The translations under genes were made by a program, and so were the position numbers. This document shows positions 10,808 through 22,460 of a stretch of DNA of 64,000 bases, in pieces. Within the stretch, counting starts at the first letter, position 1. Each line of letters opens with the position of its first letter. The notes under the pieces were generated by a model. It had not been told where the DNA came from, did no database searches, and saw only the letters and a program-made list of their open reading frames with translations. Source of the DNA: Gloeopeniophorella convolvens (Eukaryota; Basidiomycota; Agaricomycetes; Russulales); assembly GCA_022496205.1 (NCBI GenBank), contig WTXD01000015.1, positions 310,001 through 374,000 on the forward strand. The letters are read 5' to 3'.

Positions 10808-13800
10808 TCAGTCTCGTTCCCGCTTGTGATGCTGCGGCGGTGTGACTTGCCTCATGGTAGTATGTGCACGTGCCAAGACCTTCCGCACCGAACATGCGCT
10901 CGATGCACCGGTGGGGACCCTAGAATTTCTTCTGGAACCTTCGCCTTGCTGGCTGCCTGCCCGAGAGGAGACGTAAACAGTTGTGGACAAAGATTCCGTC
11001 TCCAGCTCCTCGGCGGGCTCTGCCGTCGGAATCTGCTGCCTGTTGCCCGGAGACAGTTGCTCGAGCTGCTTCATGAATTCATCCTTGTGCTGTCCGTCGC
11101 GGAAGAGGAGGTCTGCGCCGTGGTCTGCGAATGCAGCCCGGGGAAGCATCCCTTGTGTGTCGGTCAGCGGCATATAGGCGCGGCATGCATGGGCGATCTG
11201 TAGATGAACGGCATCTAGGGTTTCGTGGAGGACCTTGAGAGTCCACGGGGACATGGAGGTTGTGGTAGTCTCCGCAGCAGACTGGACAGGTGAAGAGGGT
11301 TGTTCACTTGGACTGGTTGGAGGTTGTGAAACCATGTCGAGCATGTCCCTGATGAAAGCATCGACGATGGTGAACTCCATGCGCTGGTCGGAATCGTCCG
11401 GGTTTCGGGCGGTGGGCTTCAGGATTGAATCTCGGATTTCGGTAGGTACGTCGGCAGGTTTGTAGTGGTGTGTCGCATCCTCGGCGCGTCGCAGCTGGAG
11501 CAGCGTGACAATACTCCGCGAGCATACATTGATGAACTGGTCGTCGTGTCTCCTCAGCGCACCAAGAAGGTCCGGCTCGGTGAAGGTCTTCCACACATAG
11601 TTTGGTACCTCAGACTCTTTCCGTTCTGAGTCCGAAGCCGTCCGACCACGATCGCAGTAGGCCCGCGCGCAATACCAGAGGGCACGAAGGCAACGACGCA
11701 TACCGCGCTCTCGATCTGATTCCTGGAGAGGGATGCTGGAGCCAAATGGGTACGACTCCAGGGTACTAGTGAGGAGTGAGCCAAAAATAGACTCGGTGTC
11801 GCCAAGTTCGGGTCGTAAGAGTCCCAGCATGATTCTGTCTGGGTCCTCTACGATCTTCGAGTCGAAGAATCCTGGGATGCTGGAAATGAAGGCGTCTACT
11901 TCGTGTTCCTCGTCCAGTTCTTCCAGCAGCCATCCGAGAGCCTCCCCGTCAATATCTGGCGACGCCTGAGTTGCACTCCTGAGGACGCTCTCTTGCAACC
12001 CTTCCGACCTGAGCTTTGTTTCGCGTGACTTGATGACCTTGCCCTGGCCCAGCCGTCGAATGATTCCAGAAAGCTCGAGATAGGAGATTTTCGCAGCATG
12101 GGAGAGGCGCCAGACACCGCTCGATAGTGGCGTGATGTATGGCAAGTCGAGGGATATGGACGGTGCAAAGGTGACAGCGCAGTACGCCAAAGCGAAAGCG
12201 ACTTCGAGTCCCAACATTGCAAACGCGACCGTCTTGTTGATGGGGAGAAGGAAGTCGAACAGTCCAACGAGGAATAGTCCGACTGAGGCATGGAGAGCGA
12301 TCACCATGCCTTCCACGACACAGATCAGGCGTGAGCGCTCCACTCCGCGGTGTAAGAACGCACGCACGCGCGCGCGCTTGTGTGGAGTGCTCCGTCGTTG
12401 CGTGAGTTGCTGATAGCGCCGTGACCACTGCTGTACAAGCGTCGCGGTAAGGGCACAGATGAGGCTGAGAACCAGGCTGAGGAACCATAGAACATTGACG
12501 CGGACGGCGGACGACGAGGGTGTGAAGTTCTCCGCACTTTGTTGGGAGGTATCCCCTGCAGCAGGTGACAGGTTCTGGTAGCTCTCGACGAGGAACGTCG
12601 CCAGAGCAGCAGAGAAGAGTCCTGTCTGATTCCCTTCGTCAGTTTTGCGCCAGACTTGGCAGCTCCCTCGTACTCACGAAGACCAGTATTCCTTCCATAT
12701 CTCCCTTCAGACTCTCCGCCAGCTCTTTATCATGTTTCTCGGCTTGAGACAGATACAACGTCCACATCTTGCTCGAAGGGTCACTGTATCCGTCTGGGGC
12801 GTGCGCATTGGGGGTCTCGGTCTCTGAATAATACCGGGTCAACTGCCTAGGCCTAGACTGGCACTCGAGAAAGCACGTGATTGCACCACTTACCCTGTCT
12901 CGCTTCGCCGTCACGGTGCTGGCCATGGCCAGGCAAATCGGAGATAGCGCTGGGATCTGAAGGCGGGTCAGTCGGCTCAAAACTCCCATGACGGCACTAA
13001 ATAGGACCAAATGCTCACCGTTGCTCTTAGGTGTCTTGTTTTCGGGCGTCATCGTAGGGGACTGCCCCAACAAGCCTCTCTCGACGTCTCCGGGTCTATG
13101 CGAGCTGGTCATCATAAGCGGTATGAGACGCTGAGGACGAGGGAAGTTAGAAGATAAAGGATCAGCAGCTGTCGAGCGCGAACTAGTATTATTTATACTA
13201 CTCCAACGTCCGCCACGCCCGCGAAGTTTCCATCCACATATACGGACTGGCGTCCCCTTCATCCAGGGTTGTGGCCTCAGCGATCAGCTGGATGCGCAGA
13301 CATGCATCGACCTCATGCCGAAGGTACAAGCTCACAAATGTTGCAGGATCACATTGCCGGATAGCAGCGGGTGGGTAACATGTATCTCATTGGGTGTGAA
13401 TGGACAGACAGGGAGCCTCAGCGCAGAGCTTTGATGCAACGGGGACTTGATATTTATAGCCATGCGGCAAGCCCGACTGCAGTTGTGTGACAATCCCGCT
13501 ATTGCTGTAAGAAATGCCAAGGGGTGGAAGGCGAACTTGGAATGGAAGCGCTTCGCGTGCACCGGCGAAAGCTCAATGGTCAATTGGGTGACGCTGTGAT
13601 AATACCAGAAGTCCGGTGAAAGTAGTCATCTCATGAAGTGATACAATGGTAATAGCAGTGCCGCTACCATCAGGGATCGGGGATGTGAAGAAGTGCAAAT
13701 CCCGGTGTGCACCGACTAGCCCATACGGCTCCACCTTGTGTACGATACGGGTGAGCTAAGGCATAGCTTTTCTGATCGCTTGAGGACCTGAGAGAGAGCG

Positions 13801-15290
13801 GCAGCAAATGCTATTGAAGGAGATCCAGAAAACTGTGAAAACGAGCCTCGGACTCAGGTCTGAGAACTTAGACGTGGGCAATGGGCTGTCAGCTATGGAG
13901 GACATAAAGTCGAATGTTAAGTCCCCAATATTGAACCTAAAGATGCTGAAACCCCTCACGAATTAGATAGGAGAGACACCGATTGGAGTATGACAGGATT
14001 GCCGAACAGGAAGAGAAGGAGAGGATAGCAGGGCGGAGAGGAGACGCGGCCGGCGGCGATAACGGCCCGTAGGACTAGAACTGAGGCCACGGTGGACGAC
14101 GCAACACGGCAATGCGCGGGGTAACATGATCGCACCTCGTTATAACAACGGGCACGTGCGGAGCACACATGCACAGACCACCCGGCACACCAGGCATCGG
14201 CGCGACACCGACGGCACCTCGGCTTTCACACCACACTAACAACGGTGCGGCCACGCAGCTCACACGGCGCAGGGAGGCCTCCGAGACAGAGAGAAGGATG
14301 TCCTGGGCCGCGAAGATACACTGAGAGTAAGGGCTAGATAGACATCCGTGCTACATATGCATAAGGTTTTGTACTCAAAGATGCACATCAATGGATTCCA
14401 AAAAAAAAAAAGCCCCAGAAGTCTATTCTGTGTACCAACAGACTGAACAGGAAGACGGTTCTCGGACGCTGTTCATCCGTTTTCAAGATGAGAGGTCGGA
14501 GGGCCATGATTAGTCAAACGGCACCTATGGATTGTCATTCGCACAGGTGACCCTGGGGTCCGTATAGACACGCATCGTCACCCAGCCGAGTGAGGCGCGC
14601 AGGTCACCTGTAGTCACGGTGCTTTCCTGAGTGGGATTGAAGGGCGTAGCCCTCATCAAACGCACGCGCCCGATCAGTGAGACTGAAATGTCACTTGTAT
14701 TGACACATTGCTCAGACTCACAGAAGATATTGTCATCGGCCTTTCCATGCTTCCTACTGAGCCGCTATGAGCTCGTTGGTAGATGTGGGATACAAGATCG
14801 AAACTACCGCGACCCATGAGGTTCCTCTTGGTGGTGTAAAGTCGGCAGCTTGCTTGATACATGCGGTCAGCGCGAGGCCGCTACATGCATCCGCAGGGAC
14901 CTCTAGTAAAGGGCAGTATACACGAGCGTCCAGTCAGCGCGGACTCAGGGCGGCCGCGGCTCAGGAGTCGGATCAGAGATGAACAGCCGATACACCAGGC
15001 TGTTCATTAGGACGGAGTCGAACGTCGGCACCTCGTTGAGACCCCCTTCGATGAACTTGCGAAGTCGAAGTAGCACATAAATAGGACATGAGTTGTGCGT
15101 GGGGTGACTGGATGTGTACTGGATGAGGCTAGATCCGCGATACTGAAATAAGCTCGCTGAGGTTCCGCACGGCCATACTTATCCTCGCGCTTAGTATAAG
15201 ATGCCTCCCGAGAGTGATAGTTTGCTGTGAATCTGCCGCAGCTCAATTTTGTGATACTTGGCACGCCCTGCGTGAGGATGACGACCTGGT
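10527..15290. repeat. Duplicated segment, unit A (partner 17038-21250)
   Basis: Direct-repeat partner of unit B. Similarity is visible gene for gene and also outside the genes: the downstream flank (agagccacgctact.., gcatctcacggc.. in both), the DUF6535 gene, the upstream flank (tctcattgggtgtgaatg / tctcattgggcttgaatg), and a far block ending near 15290 (cagtcagcgcggga.. and gtgaagtcgaagtagcacat.. types). The edges are approximate. Divergence with many small indels shows the duplication is not recent. Confidence 0.8.
10808..13115 (-). CDS. DUF6535 domain-containing membrane protein, copy 3 (intact)
   Basis: Four exons on the minus strand join in frame to 707 residues: 13115-13019, 12956-12894, 12823-12678, 12625-10808, with introns of 62, 70 and 52 bp, all GT..AG. 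The N-terminus is short and polar (starting MMTSSHRPGD; a second ATG follows at once). Then come SKMWTLYLSQ, GILVF, the intron, TGLFSAALATF, and membrane segments at LWFLSLVLSLICAL, VIALHASVGLFLVGLFDFLL and VAFAMLGLEVAFALAYCAV. A soluble region with IPGFFDSKIVEDPD and a low-complexity C-terminus follow. It is the intact paralogue of copy 4 and a more distant relative of copies 1 and 2. It lies convergent to TPS2. Function unknown; the topology suggests an integral membrane protein. Confidence 0.82.
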
Positions 15291-16429
15291 ATGACGACGT
15301 CGATGGGCGACAAAGAGGCGATGACATTCTGGGCCGCAGTGTGCCAGTCTTGTGCTGGTGGCCTCATGCAGATGTAGGGGTTCTCGGAGCGTCACAGTGA
15401 CAAGTTTCGAGAATGCCTCGTGCAACGCAACGCAGATCCGGGAGTCGTCTTCCCGCGGTCCGAAATCGGCATTCGCCGCGTCCCCATCATGGACACGGAT
15501 ATACTTATGCAAATACAAATTACGTAGGGAAAATTTACGACTGCCAATGCTCCAGGCTCGTCTTCGCCGTACCCCGCGCCGCTCTTCCCTCCTCACCCTG
15601 ACAGCCCTCGCCGGCACTACCTCCACAAGGGCGTCGCTGCGCCCTTGCATCCTCAGCTTCCGCCTCGCCACTACCACCATGTCGCCCACCCCTCCTCACC
15701 CTTTCTACTGTGCCCGTGTCGCAGCATCACCCTCCGCCATTTCCGCCTACGCAGATTGCGCTCGGTGGAGATGTGGTCGGTCATAGGAGGCGTTGGCACG
15801 GTGCGAAATTCAAGCGACGAAGCGGGGGTGATGATACCCGTGCACCCCTCGGTCCACCCTCCCGCACGCCCCCCGCCTGCACCGCAGCGCTCCACGCTGC
15901 TGCCGCCGCCTCGCACGTGGCCAATGCAATGGTGCAGGAAGCGCAATGAATTCACCCTCGCCCCTGCCGACCATCACGCGCACATTCTGACGTGCCCACA
16001 GGCCCTCACATGCACAGGCGGCTTCACAGCTGGAAAGCTCTACTTAGCAATTCTTGTGACCGCAAAGTGCACGCGGATGATCATATACATTTCCCCGGGT
16101 ACCCCCTGGGTCAATCCTTTGTACCTTCCTCTGATCTGCGCCTGTTCCCAAGTATTCCTCATGTATCTACGAGGTTTTTTTTTTCTTTCGTTGAGACCCT
16201 AGCATGCCAAGATGGAGCTGAAGTTAAGAAGAGTTGAATGCACTCACGATGCGACTAAGACTCCGCACCGTCAGCGAGATCGGACAGTACAACGTGATCG
16301 AGATCTTGATCCATCCGGTGCCTTAACGCTCATCGGAGCCTCCACGAAGAGAGGGCTCTCAGCGTGCATGATATTCTGCCCAAACTCATAAAACGAGAAC
16401 ATATGGCGGGTGGTTCTTAGAGTCAGCAG
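13116..16429. other. Long gene-poor stretch: rest of duplicated unit A and unique DNA
   Basis: To about 15290 this is the upstream flank of DUF6535 copy 3, shared with unit B. Short open frames here are not conserved between the two units, which argues against coding. 15300-16429 is unique; it holds overlapping proline/arginine-rich frames without family resemblance. Homopolymers occur at about 14400-14411 (A) and 16172-16184 (T). No gene is supported. Confidence 0.5.
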
Positions 16430-17030
16430 AAGTAAGGTAGGCGTCACCAGGAACCCACCAGTGTTATATAAGCACGCCTGCCTTGCCCTCGTCCTCCAAA
16501 TACCTTCCACACACTCAACTCTAGCACAAATCTGATCAGTTGGGGCATTAGGGTGCTCCATTCACTGCAGCCTCAACAGATTTTTTTTTGGAAAATCTCA
16601 GTATCAGAGTAGTTATTAGCAAAACAAGTATTTTATCAGTACTTGCATTTTCTGCTATATACGAGCAAAATGGGACCTTCTCAGCGGACTTGACCGGAAA
16701 ATTGTTGCGAGTTTGTCTGGTAATGGCAGGCGCTTATCGGGCGCTTAATGACGAGAAGGGAAGGATATTCCCACACCGGTCGGCCCTCCTGCCCCTGATC
16801 TGAGCCTGTGAGGTCTCAACATGGTATACAGCTACTGGGCATTGTCCCCAGAGTATAGTATGAGGCATTTCATCCTTAATAGCTTCATGGAATCTCATTT
16901 TGATGTGTATTCAGATGTTACATTGACCCCTCCCCGAAAGACAACGCAAAAAATGGCAGAAACACGTGACCGGGCCGCCGGGCCGGAGCTTACATAACCT
17001 AGTGGGTTCCTGGTGACGCCTACCTTACTT
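16430..17030. mobile_element. MITE-like element with ~41 bp terminal inverted repeats
   Basis: The left end (16430 onward) begins AAGTAAGGTAGG, and the right end (to 17030) is its reverse complement, CCTACCTTACTT. The first 29 bp are perfect inverted repeats, and the match continues imperfectly to about 41 bp (TTATATAAGC against GCTTACATAA). The interior of about 520 bp is AT-richer than its surroundings and encodes nothing recognisable, as expected for a non-autonomous DNA transposon. A TA dinucleotide lies at mirror positions 3 bp inside each end (16433-16434 and 17026-17027). If it is the target-site duplication, the element would be Tc1/mariner-like, but no longer target duplication is visible. 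The element sits exactly between duplicated units A and B. Confidence 0.65.
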
Positions 17031-17037
17031 GGGTCAT

Positions 17038-20000
17038 GACGAACTATATATTTAGATTACACGTTGTTATTCAGGGAGGTTAGGATCAGACTAAGTGTTA
17101 TGTAGTAGGAGAGCCACGCTACTCGTACTTAGCATCTGTAGCGTCACGGCGGCAAGCGGCGCATCTCACGGCACACCCAAGGAAGCGGTATCTCGGCCCT
17201 GGCTCATGTCTGGCTTCGTCTGCGGATTCAACACTCCAGGTCTACCTTTACTGGTATTTGTTCCCAGGAAACTATGAGGAGTTCCTTGTTAGCTCCGCTC
17301 GTGCTTGTGATGCTACAACGGTGAGACTTGCCGCATGCTCTGTGCACGTGCCATGACTCCCTGCTTGACTCCCTGCACCGAACATGCGCTTGATGCACGG
17401 GGAACCCTAGAACTTCCTCTGGAGCCTTCGCCTTGCTGGCTGCCTGCTCGATCGTACCCGTCCACAGTTGCGGACGCAGGTTCCGTTCCCTGCTCCTCAG
17501 CGGGTTCGGCCGCCATCTTCTGCGCGTTGCGGGATAGTTGCTCCAGCTGATCCATGAAGACGTGTTTCTGCTGTACGTCGCGGAAGAGTCGGAGAAGTTC
17601 GGCATCGCAATCCGCAAACAGGGAATGCGTCGCCTGTGTGACGGTCAGCGGGACATGGACGCCGTATGCATGGACGATCTGTTGGTGAAGGGTATCTAAG
17701 GTCTCGTGGAGGACTTTCAAAGTCCATGGGGACAGTGGGGTTGTGAATTGTGAGATGCGGACCGCGTCGCTGATGAAAGCAACGACAATGTCCAGCACCC
17801 CGGGATCAGGTGAACTCTGCTGGCCAGACTTGGAGTCGTCCAGGCTTTGGGATATGGGTTTCGGAATTCCATCTCCGAGGATGGTCGCGGGCATGTCGAC
17901 AGTGTTGGGATGGCGCGCGTCGTGGATATGTCGTAGCTGAAGTAGCGTGAGGATACATCGTGAGCTTAACTTGACGAACGGGTCGCTGTGGCTCTTTAGC
18001 GCATCGAGAAGGCTCGGCTCGGTGAAGGTCGCCCACACGTAGTTTGGTAATTCGAAGTCTTCAACTTCCGAGGCGGTCCGAGTATGATTGCAGTAGGCCC
18101 GCACGCAATACCAGAGAGCACGAAGACAACTACGCAGACCGCGCTCTCGGTCCCGTTCCTTGAGACCGACGTCGTTGCCGAATAGGTTGATTTCAGGGTG
18201 CGACTAAGGAGTGAGCCAAATACTGACTCGGTATCGCCAGGTCCGATTTGTAGGAGCCTCAGCATAGTTACATCTGGGTCCTCTACAATCTTTGAGTCGA
18301 AGAAGCCTGGGATGCTGGAAATGAAGGCGTTTACTTCGTGGTCCTCGTCCAGTTTCTCTAGCAGCCAGCCGAGCGCCTCCTTATCGATATCTGGTGGCGC
18401 TTGAGTTGCACTGCTGAGGACACTTTCTTGCAACCCTCCCTTGAGCCGAGTTTCGTGTAGCTTGATGGTCTCACTCGGGCCCGGCCAAATGACGTCAGAG
18501 AGCTTGAGATAGGAGATTGTCGCAGCTTGGGAGAGGCGCCAGACACCGCTCGATAGTGGCGTGATGTATGGCAAGTCGAGGGATATGGATGGTGCCAAAG
18601 TGACACCGCAGTACGCCAAAGCGAAGGCGGCTTCGAGTCCTAGTACTGCGAACGCGACCGTCTGGTTGATGGGGCGAAGGAAGTCGAACAGTCCAAAGAG
18701 GAATAGTCCGACTGAGGCATGGAGAGCGATCATCATGCCCTCCACGACACACACTAGCTGTGAGCGCTCCGTCCCGCGATATAAGAATGCGCGCACACGC
18801 GCGCGCGCGTGTGGGGTGCTCCGCCGTCGCGTAAGTTGCTGATAGCGTCGTGACCACTGTTGCATGAGCGTTGCGGTAAGGGCACATGTGAGGTTGAGGA
18901 CCAGGCTGGAGAACCAAAGAACATTGACGCGGACGGCGGACAACGAGGGTGCGAAGTTCTCCACATTCTGTCGGGATATGTCCCCTGCAGCAGGCGACAA
19001 TTTCTGGTAGCTCTCGACGAGGAAGGTCGCCAGAGCAGCAGAGAAGAGACCCGTTTGGTTATGTCCGTCAGTTTTACGCCAAACTAGGCAGCCTCTCATA
19101 CTCACGAAGACCAGTATTCCTTCCATATTTCCCTTCAAACTCTCCGCGAACTCTTTATCGTGTTTCTCGGCTTGACACAAATACAATGTCCACATCTTGC
19201 TCGAAGGGTCGCAGAAACCGTCGGGGGCTTGCACACTGGGGAGCTCTGTATCTGAACGCCATCGTCAACTGCCCTCGACCACTTGAGAAAGCAGATCATT
19301 AGACCACTTACCTTTAGTTGTGTCGTGTTGCACATGATGGCTAACGCAGATTGAGAGTGTTTCCGGGGTCTGAAGGCGGCCCAGTTGGCTCCGACAACAC
19401 TAGACAGGACCAAACGCGTACCGTTGCCCCGTGCCATCGTAGGAGATGTAGTAACTGCTCAGCCAATTCACAGTTTATTGATCTGCCCTGTTACAAAACT
19501 GAAGACCGCGACTTACTGGGCACCATGGAATTCGGACTGGACAAGGCAATAGTCGATTGACCCGTCTTATACGAGACCGGTGAGCGATTCGTGCTATGAA
19601 CTTGGGAACTCTGCTGCCCCAAGCTCTCGACATCTGGATACGAAGTAGTCCGAATCATGAGCGGTCGATGCTGAGGATCAGAGGAGTTACTAGAAGACAG
19701 AGGACCACCACTTACCGAGCGTGAACCGGTCCTTATACCACCCCGGCGCCGGCTAGGCTCGCGAATACGGTGAGCGTGTCTCATTGGGCTTGAATGTACA
19801 TACAGGGAGCACCCACAGGTCTGTTATGCGACAGGGGCGTGACGATTATGGTCATGCCGAATGTGATTGTGTGACGCCGCAGAGCATGCCAAGAGGTGGA
19901 GGCGCTTCGCGTGCGCCGGCGAAAGTCCATGGACCAGTTGTACTAGTACAATGCTGTGACGATGTATTAAACCGGAGGCCGGCCCAGGTGGTCGGTCCAT

Positions 20001-21250
20001 GGAGCGATACGATAATACTGCGGCCATCAGGTCGGGGATGTGAAGACTGACTGTATACCGACTGGCTGGCAAGGCTCTACTAATCACGCGTGCGATGGAG
20101 GTAAGGTGTAGTTTCTCTGATCGTTTTAGGACCTAAATGAGATGGCATTGTTAAAGTAGCCAACAGGCCCCACTGAAAAACTCTCGAACTCAGGCTCGTT
20201 GATGACGAATGTTATAAGCCGTCAACTGTGGAGGAGGTCAAGCTGAATGTTGATATCTGGAGGCAGAAAAAACAAAACAGCTTGCAGAATTACAATTATG
20301 TCTTATTATTGAGTGCGGAACTCCCCGGAGATTCACCGCACGCACCAATAGTGTATACCAACACGGCACCCATCGAATATTGCACGTCCTTCTTCACAGC
20401 GAGAGGTCGGGGAGCCGTAATCAGCCACGGCGATGCCCATGCTTTCCAAGAAGGATATATGGGTCCGATTCCGCTCCTTCTAAGGAGCCCCGTCTAGACC
20501 TTGCTATCTCTCAGCTGGATAAAGCAAATAAGTCACCCGCAGTTACGAGCCCTTCCTGGACACGATAAAAGGATGTAATCACCATCAAACGCAGGCGATG
20601 AGCCAGTGGAATCGAAATATTGCTTGATTCAATCCACTACCCAGAAGAAAGAGACTATCATCGACAATCATGGGTCTCCTGCTGGGCTGTTATGAGCTTG
20701 CTAGTAGACGTGAGATACACGATCGAAACTACCGCGATCTATGAGGTCCCCTTCAATGATATATCGGCGGCTTCCCTGATACATGCGGTCGCCGCGAGGC
20801 TTCTAAATCCATATGCGGGGGGCCCCAGCAAAGCGCAGTGTAGAGGAACCTGACAACAGCATCCAGTCAGCGCGGGAGGGCGTAGGGACGGGATCGGAGA
20901 TGAACAACCGACGCACGACAAAGCGCCCTAGAGCCAGAACTTTGGCTGTTCGTTGAAACGGAATTGAGCATTGCGCCTACGCTGAGACCCCCCTTTGATA
21001 AGCTTGTGAAGTCGAAGTAGCACATAAGCAAGACATGAATTGTGCGCGGGGTGACTGGGCGCGTAGGTGAAGATATTCTAGACCCGCGATACTGGAATGA
21101 GCTCGCTGGGATTCCGCACGGTCACAGTTCTCCTCGCGCTTGGTATAAACCTCCCGAGGTACCTCTCGAAGGTGATAGTTTTCCGTGAAGTCGCGTGAAC
21201 TAAGTTGGCACGCCTGGTGTGAGGCTCTATGATGGGAGGACGACGACCGG
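17038..21250. repeat. Duplicated segment, unit B (partner 10527-15290)
   Basis: Direct repeat of unit A, starting with the shared block near gacgaactatatat (17038) and gagagccacgctact (17108) and ending near 21250. It contains DUF6535 copy 4 and the same upstream flank. It is about 0.5 kb shorter than unit A because of scattered deletions. It starts within 10 bp of the right end of the inverted-repeat element. Confidence 0.8.
17313..19437 (-). pseudogene. DUF6535 membrane protein, copy 4: degraded duplicate of copy 3
   Basis: Aligned with intact copy 3, this copy has several lesions. (1) The segment equivalent to exon 2 (about 19310-19370) contains in-frame TAG and TAA codons in the frame that copy 3 uses. 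(2) The intron equivalent to 12677-12626 is 51 bp here (19105-19055), has lost its AG acceptor, and is open in the flanking frame. (3) A one-base shift near 18183, after the residues equivalent to SLLTSTLES, moves the C-terminal half (WATFTEPSLLDAL.., to the stop at 17313) to another frame. The membrane segments in between remain intact (LWFSSLVLNLTCAL, VGLFLFGLFDFLRP). A shorter product from an internal start cannot be excluded, but the full protein cannot be made. Confidence 0.75.
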
Positions 21251-21376
21251 CGTGTGTGTTCGTTTCGGGGGGATGCATTGATGCGTGAGAATACCCGCGG
21301 CGTTCGCCGAGTCACCGGGGTCCGGTCTCTTCCGGTCTTCCCGTTTCCGCCCTTCTCGAATCGAACGGGCCTCCCC
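19438..21376. other. Upstream flank of DUF6535 copy 4, rest of unit B
   Basis: Similar to 13116-15290 in unit A. Short open frames are not conserved between the units. No gene is supported. The HNH-like relic begins just after the duplicated unit ends. Confidence 0.5.
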
Positions 21377-22460
21377 ATGCCACCAGACGGGGATCATGTC
21401 TGGCTTATTCTCTACGAGTCTCCCTCGAACCTCCCCGGTTTTTATCTGGATCTCGATGTGACGCTTGTCAGGACTCTCTGCTACAAACCGATCAAGTATC
21501 TCAAGTACCTTGCCTGCTGCATCCTGGGTTTAAGAGGAGAGGTATACCTTGACGGCGTGCACGTCAGTGACGAAGCAGAATTGCGCGAAAAATCGTTGTA
21601 TCTATTCAGACCCGATGCCGCTGGTAGTATTTTCAGCCCCTCTTGCGCCATTGTCATCTGACCATACCCCAAAGGTGATCCCCAGGTAAACCCTTCGCAC
21701 CCATTCGCCCCGTAATAAATACTTTTCAGTGGATTCAACTAATCATTCGGTCAAGAACCCCTGATTCCTTACACGACGACGATGTCCAAGACCTTACAAG
21801 CATCAATGACATACGCAACGGCATGTCTGTCAACGCAAATATACACAAACAGCTCGGGAGACGGAAGCATGCAGTACTTGCGGTATGCGTTGCGACCGAT
21901 CCCGCCAGTGCCAGCGTACTCATGAACGAACATAGACACCTAATCACTACCTGGCGACGGAGGATGTCCCATGTACCGAGCGCCTCTTCCACCCGGAAGT
22001 CGCTCACCCCGATAGGGAACGGTATACCTTCCAATGTCTGGTCCCGATACAGCCTTTCGCACGCGCTGGTGGGACACCTCCTGACACAGATGCTGCCTTT
22101 CACCAGAAAGATGAGCTTCCATCAAAGCTCTTGCTAGCGTATGCGTATGGCGCCACTGCTATGGAAAGGTGGGGATCCAACTGGGAGAAATTTCTTTCGA
22201 AGGAGGCTCGACCTGATCTTGAACGCCCCGCCGTACAAGTTCCGAACGTGGGTTTCAGTCGAACGTTCGATGGCTGCAGCGGGACTTTCAAGCGTGAGGC
22301 CAATGCAGGCAGTGCTGAAGGCGAGGTGGCTGAAGGGTATGATGCGATGGATCTGGTCGCTTACTTTTGGTACAACACACCCGCGGCTCGGGAGTGCCGC
22401 GCACAATTCAAGCAAACATTCCAAGAGAAAATCGACTCGTGGCGTTCTGGAGTCACCTGA
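21377..22460 (+). pseudogene. HNH-nuclease-like gene relic (basidiomycete type), core motif broken
   Basis: The translation follows the layout I recall for an abundant basidiomycete HNH-domain family. An N-terminal part (from MPPDGDHVWL) contains DLDVTLVRTLCYKPIKYL and ILGLRGEV. Then comes PYPKGDPQ, spliced by a 44 bp intron (21686-21729) to WIQLIIRSR, then DINDIRNGMSVNANIHKQLG. A 53 bp intron (21883-21935) leads to TPNHYLATEDVP, RYTFQCLVP and LLAYAYGATAMERWG, stop at 22458-22460. A TGA at 21659-21661 interrupts the frame exactly where the family has its C-x2-C-H-I-x-P-x-S-K-G-D core. The upstream cysteine strand is missing and the His is replaced (CAIV). Flanking introns and frames are otherwise consistent. 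Family assignment is from memory and the function of the family is not well established. Confidence 0.55.

Noticed and set aside
14400..14411. Poly-A run as the tail of a retroelement
   Set aside because: No element body, no target duplication and no reverse-transcriptase trace nearby.
15352..16202. Overlapping plus-strand frames of 144-185 codons
   Set aside because: Proline/arginine-rich, no domains, not conserved in the duplicated unit.
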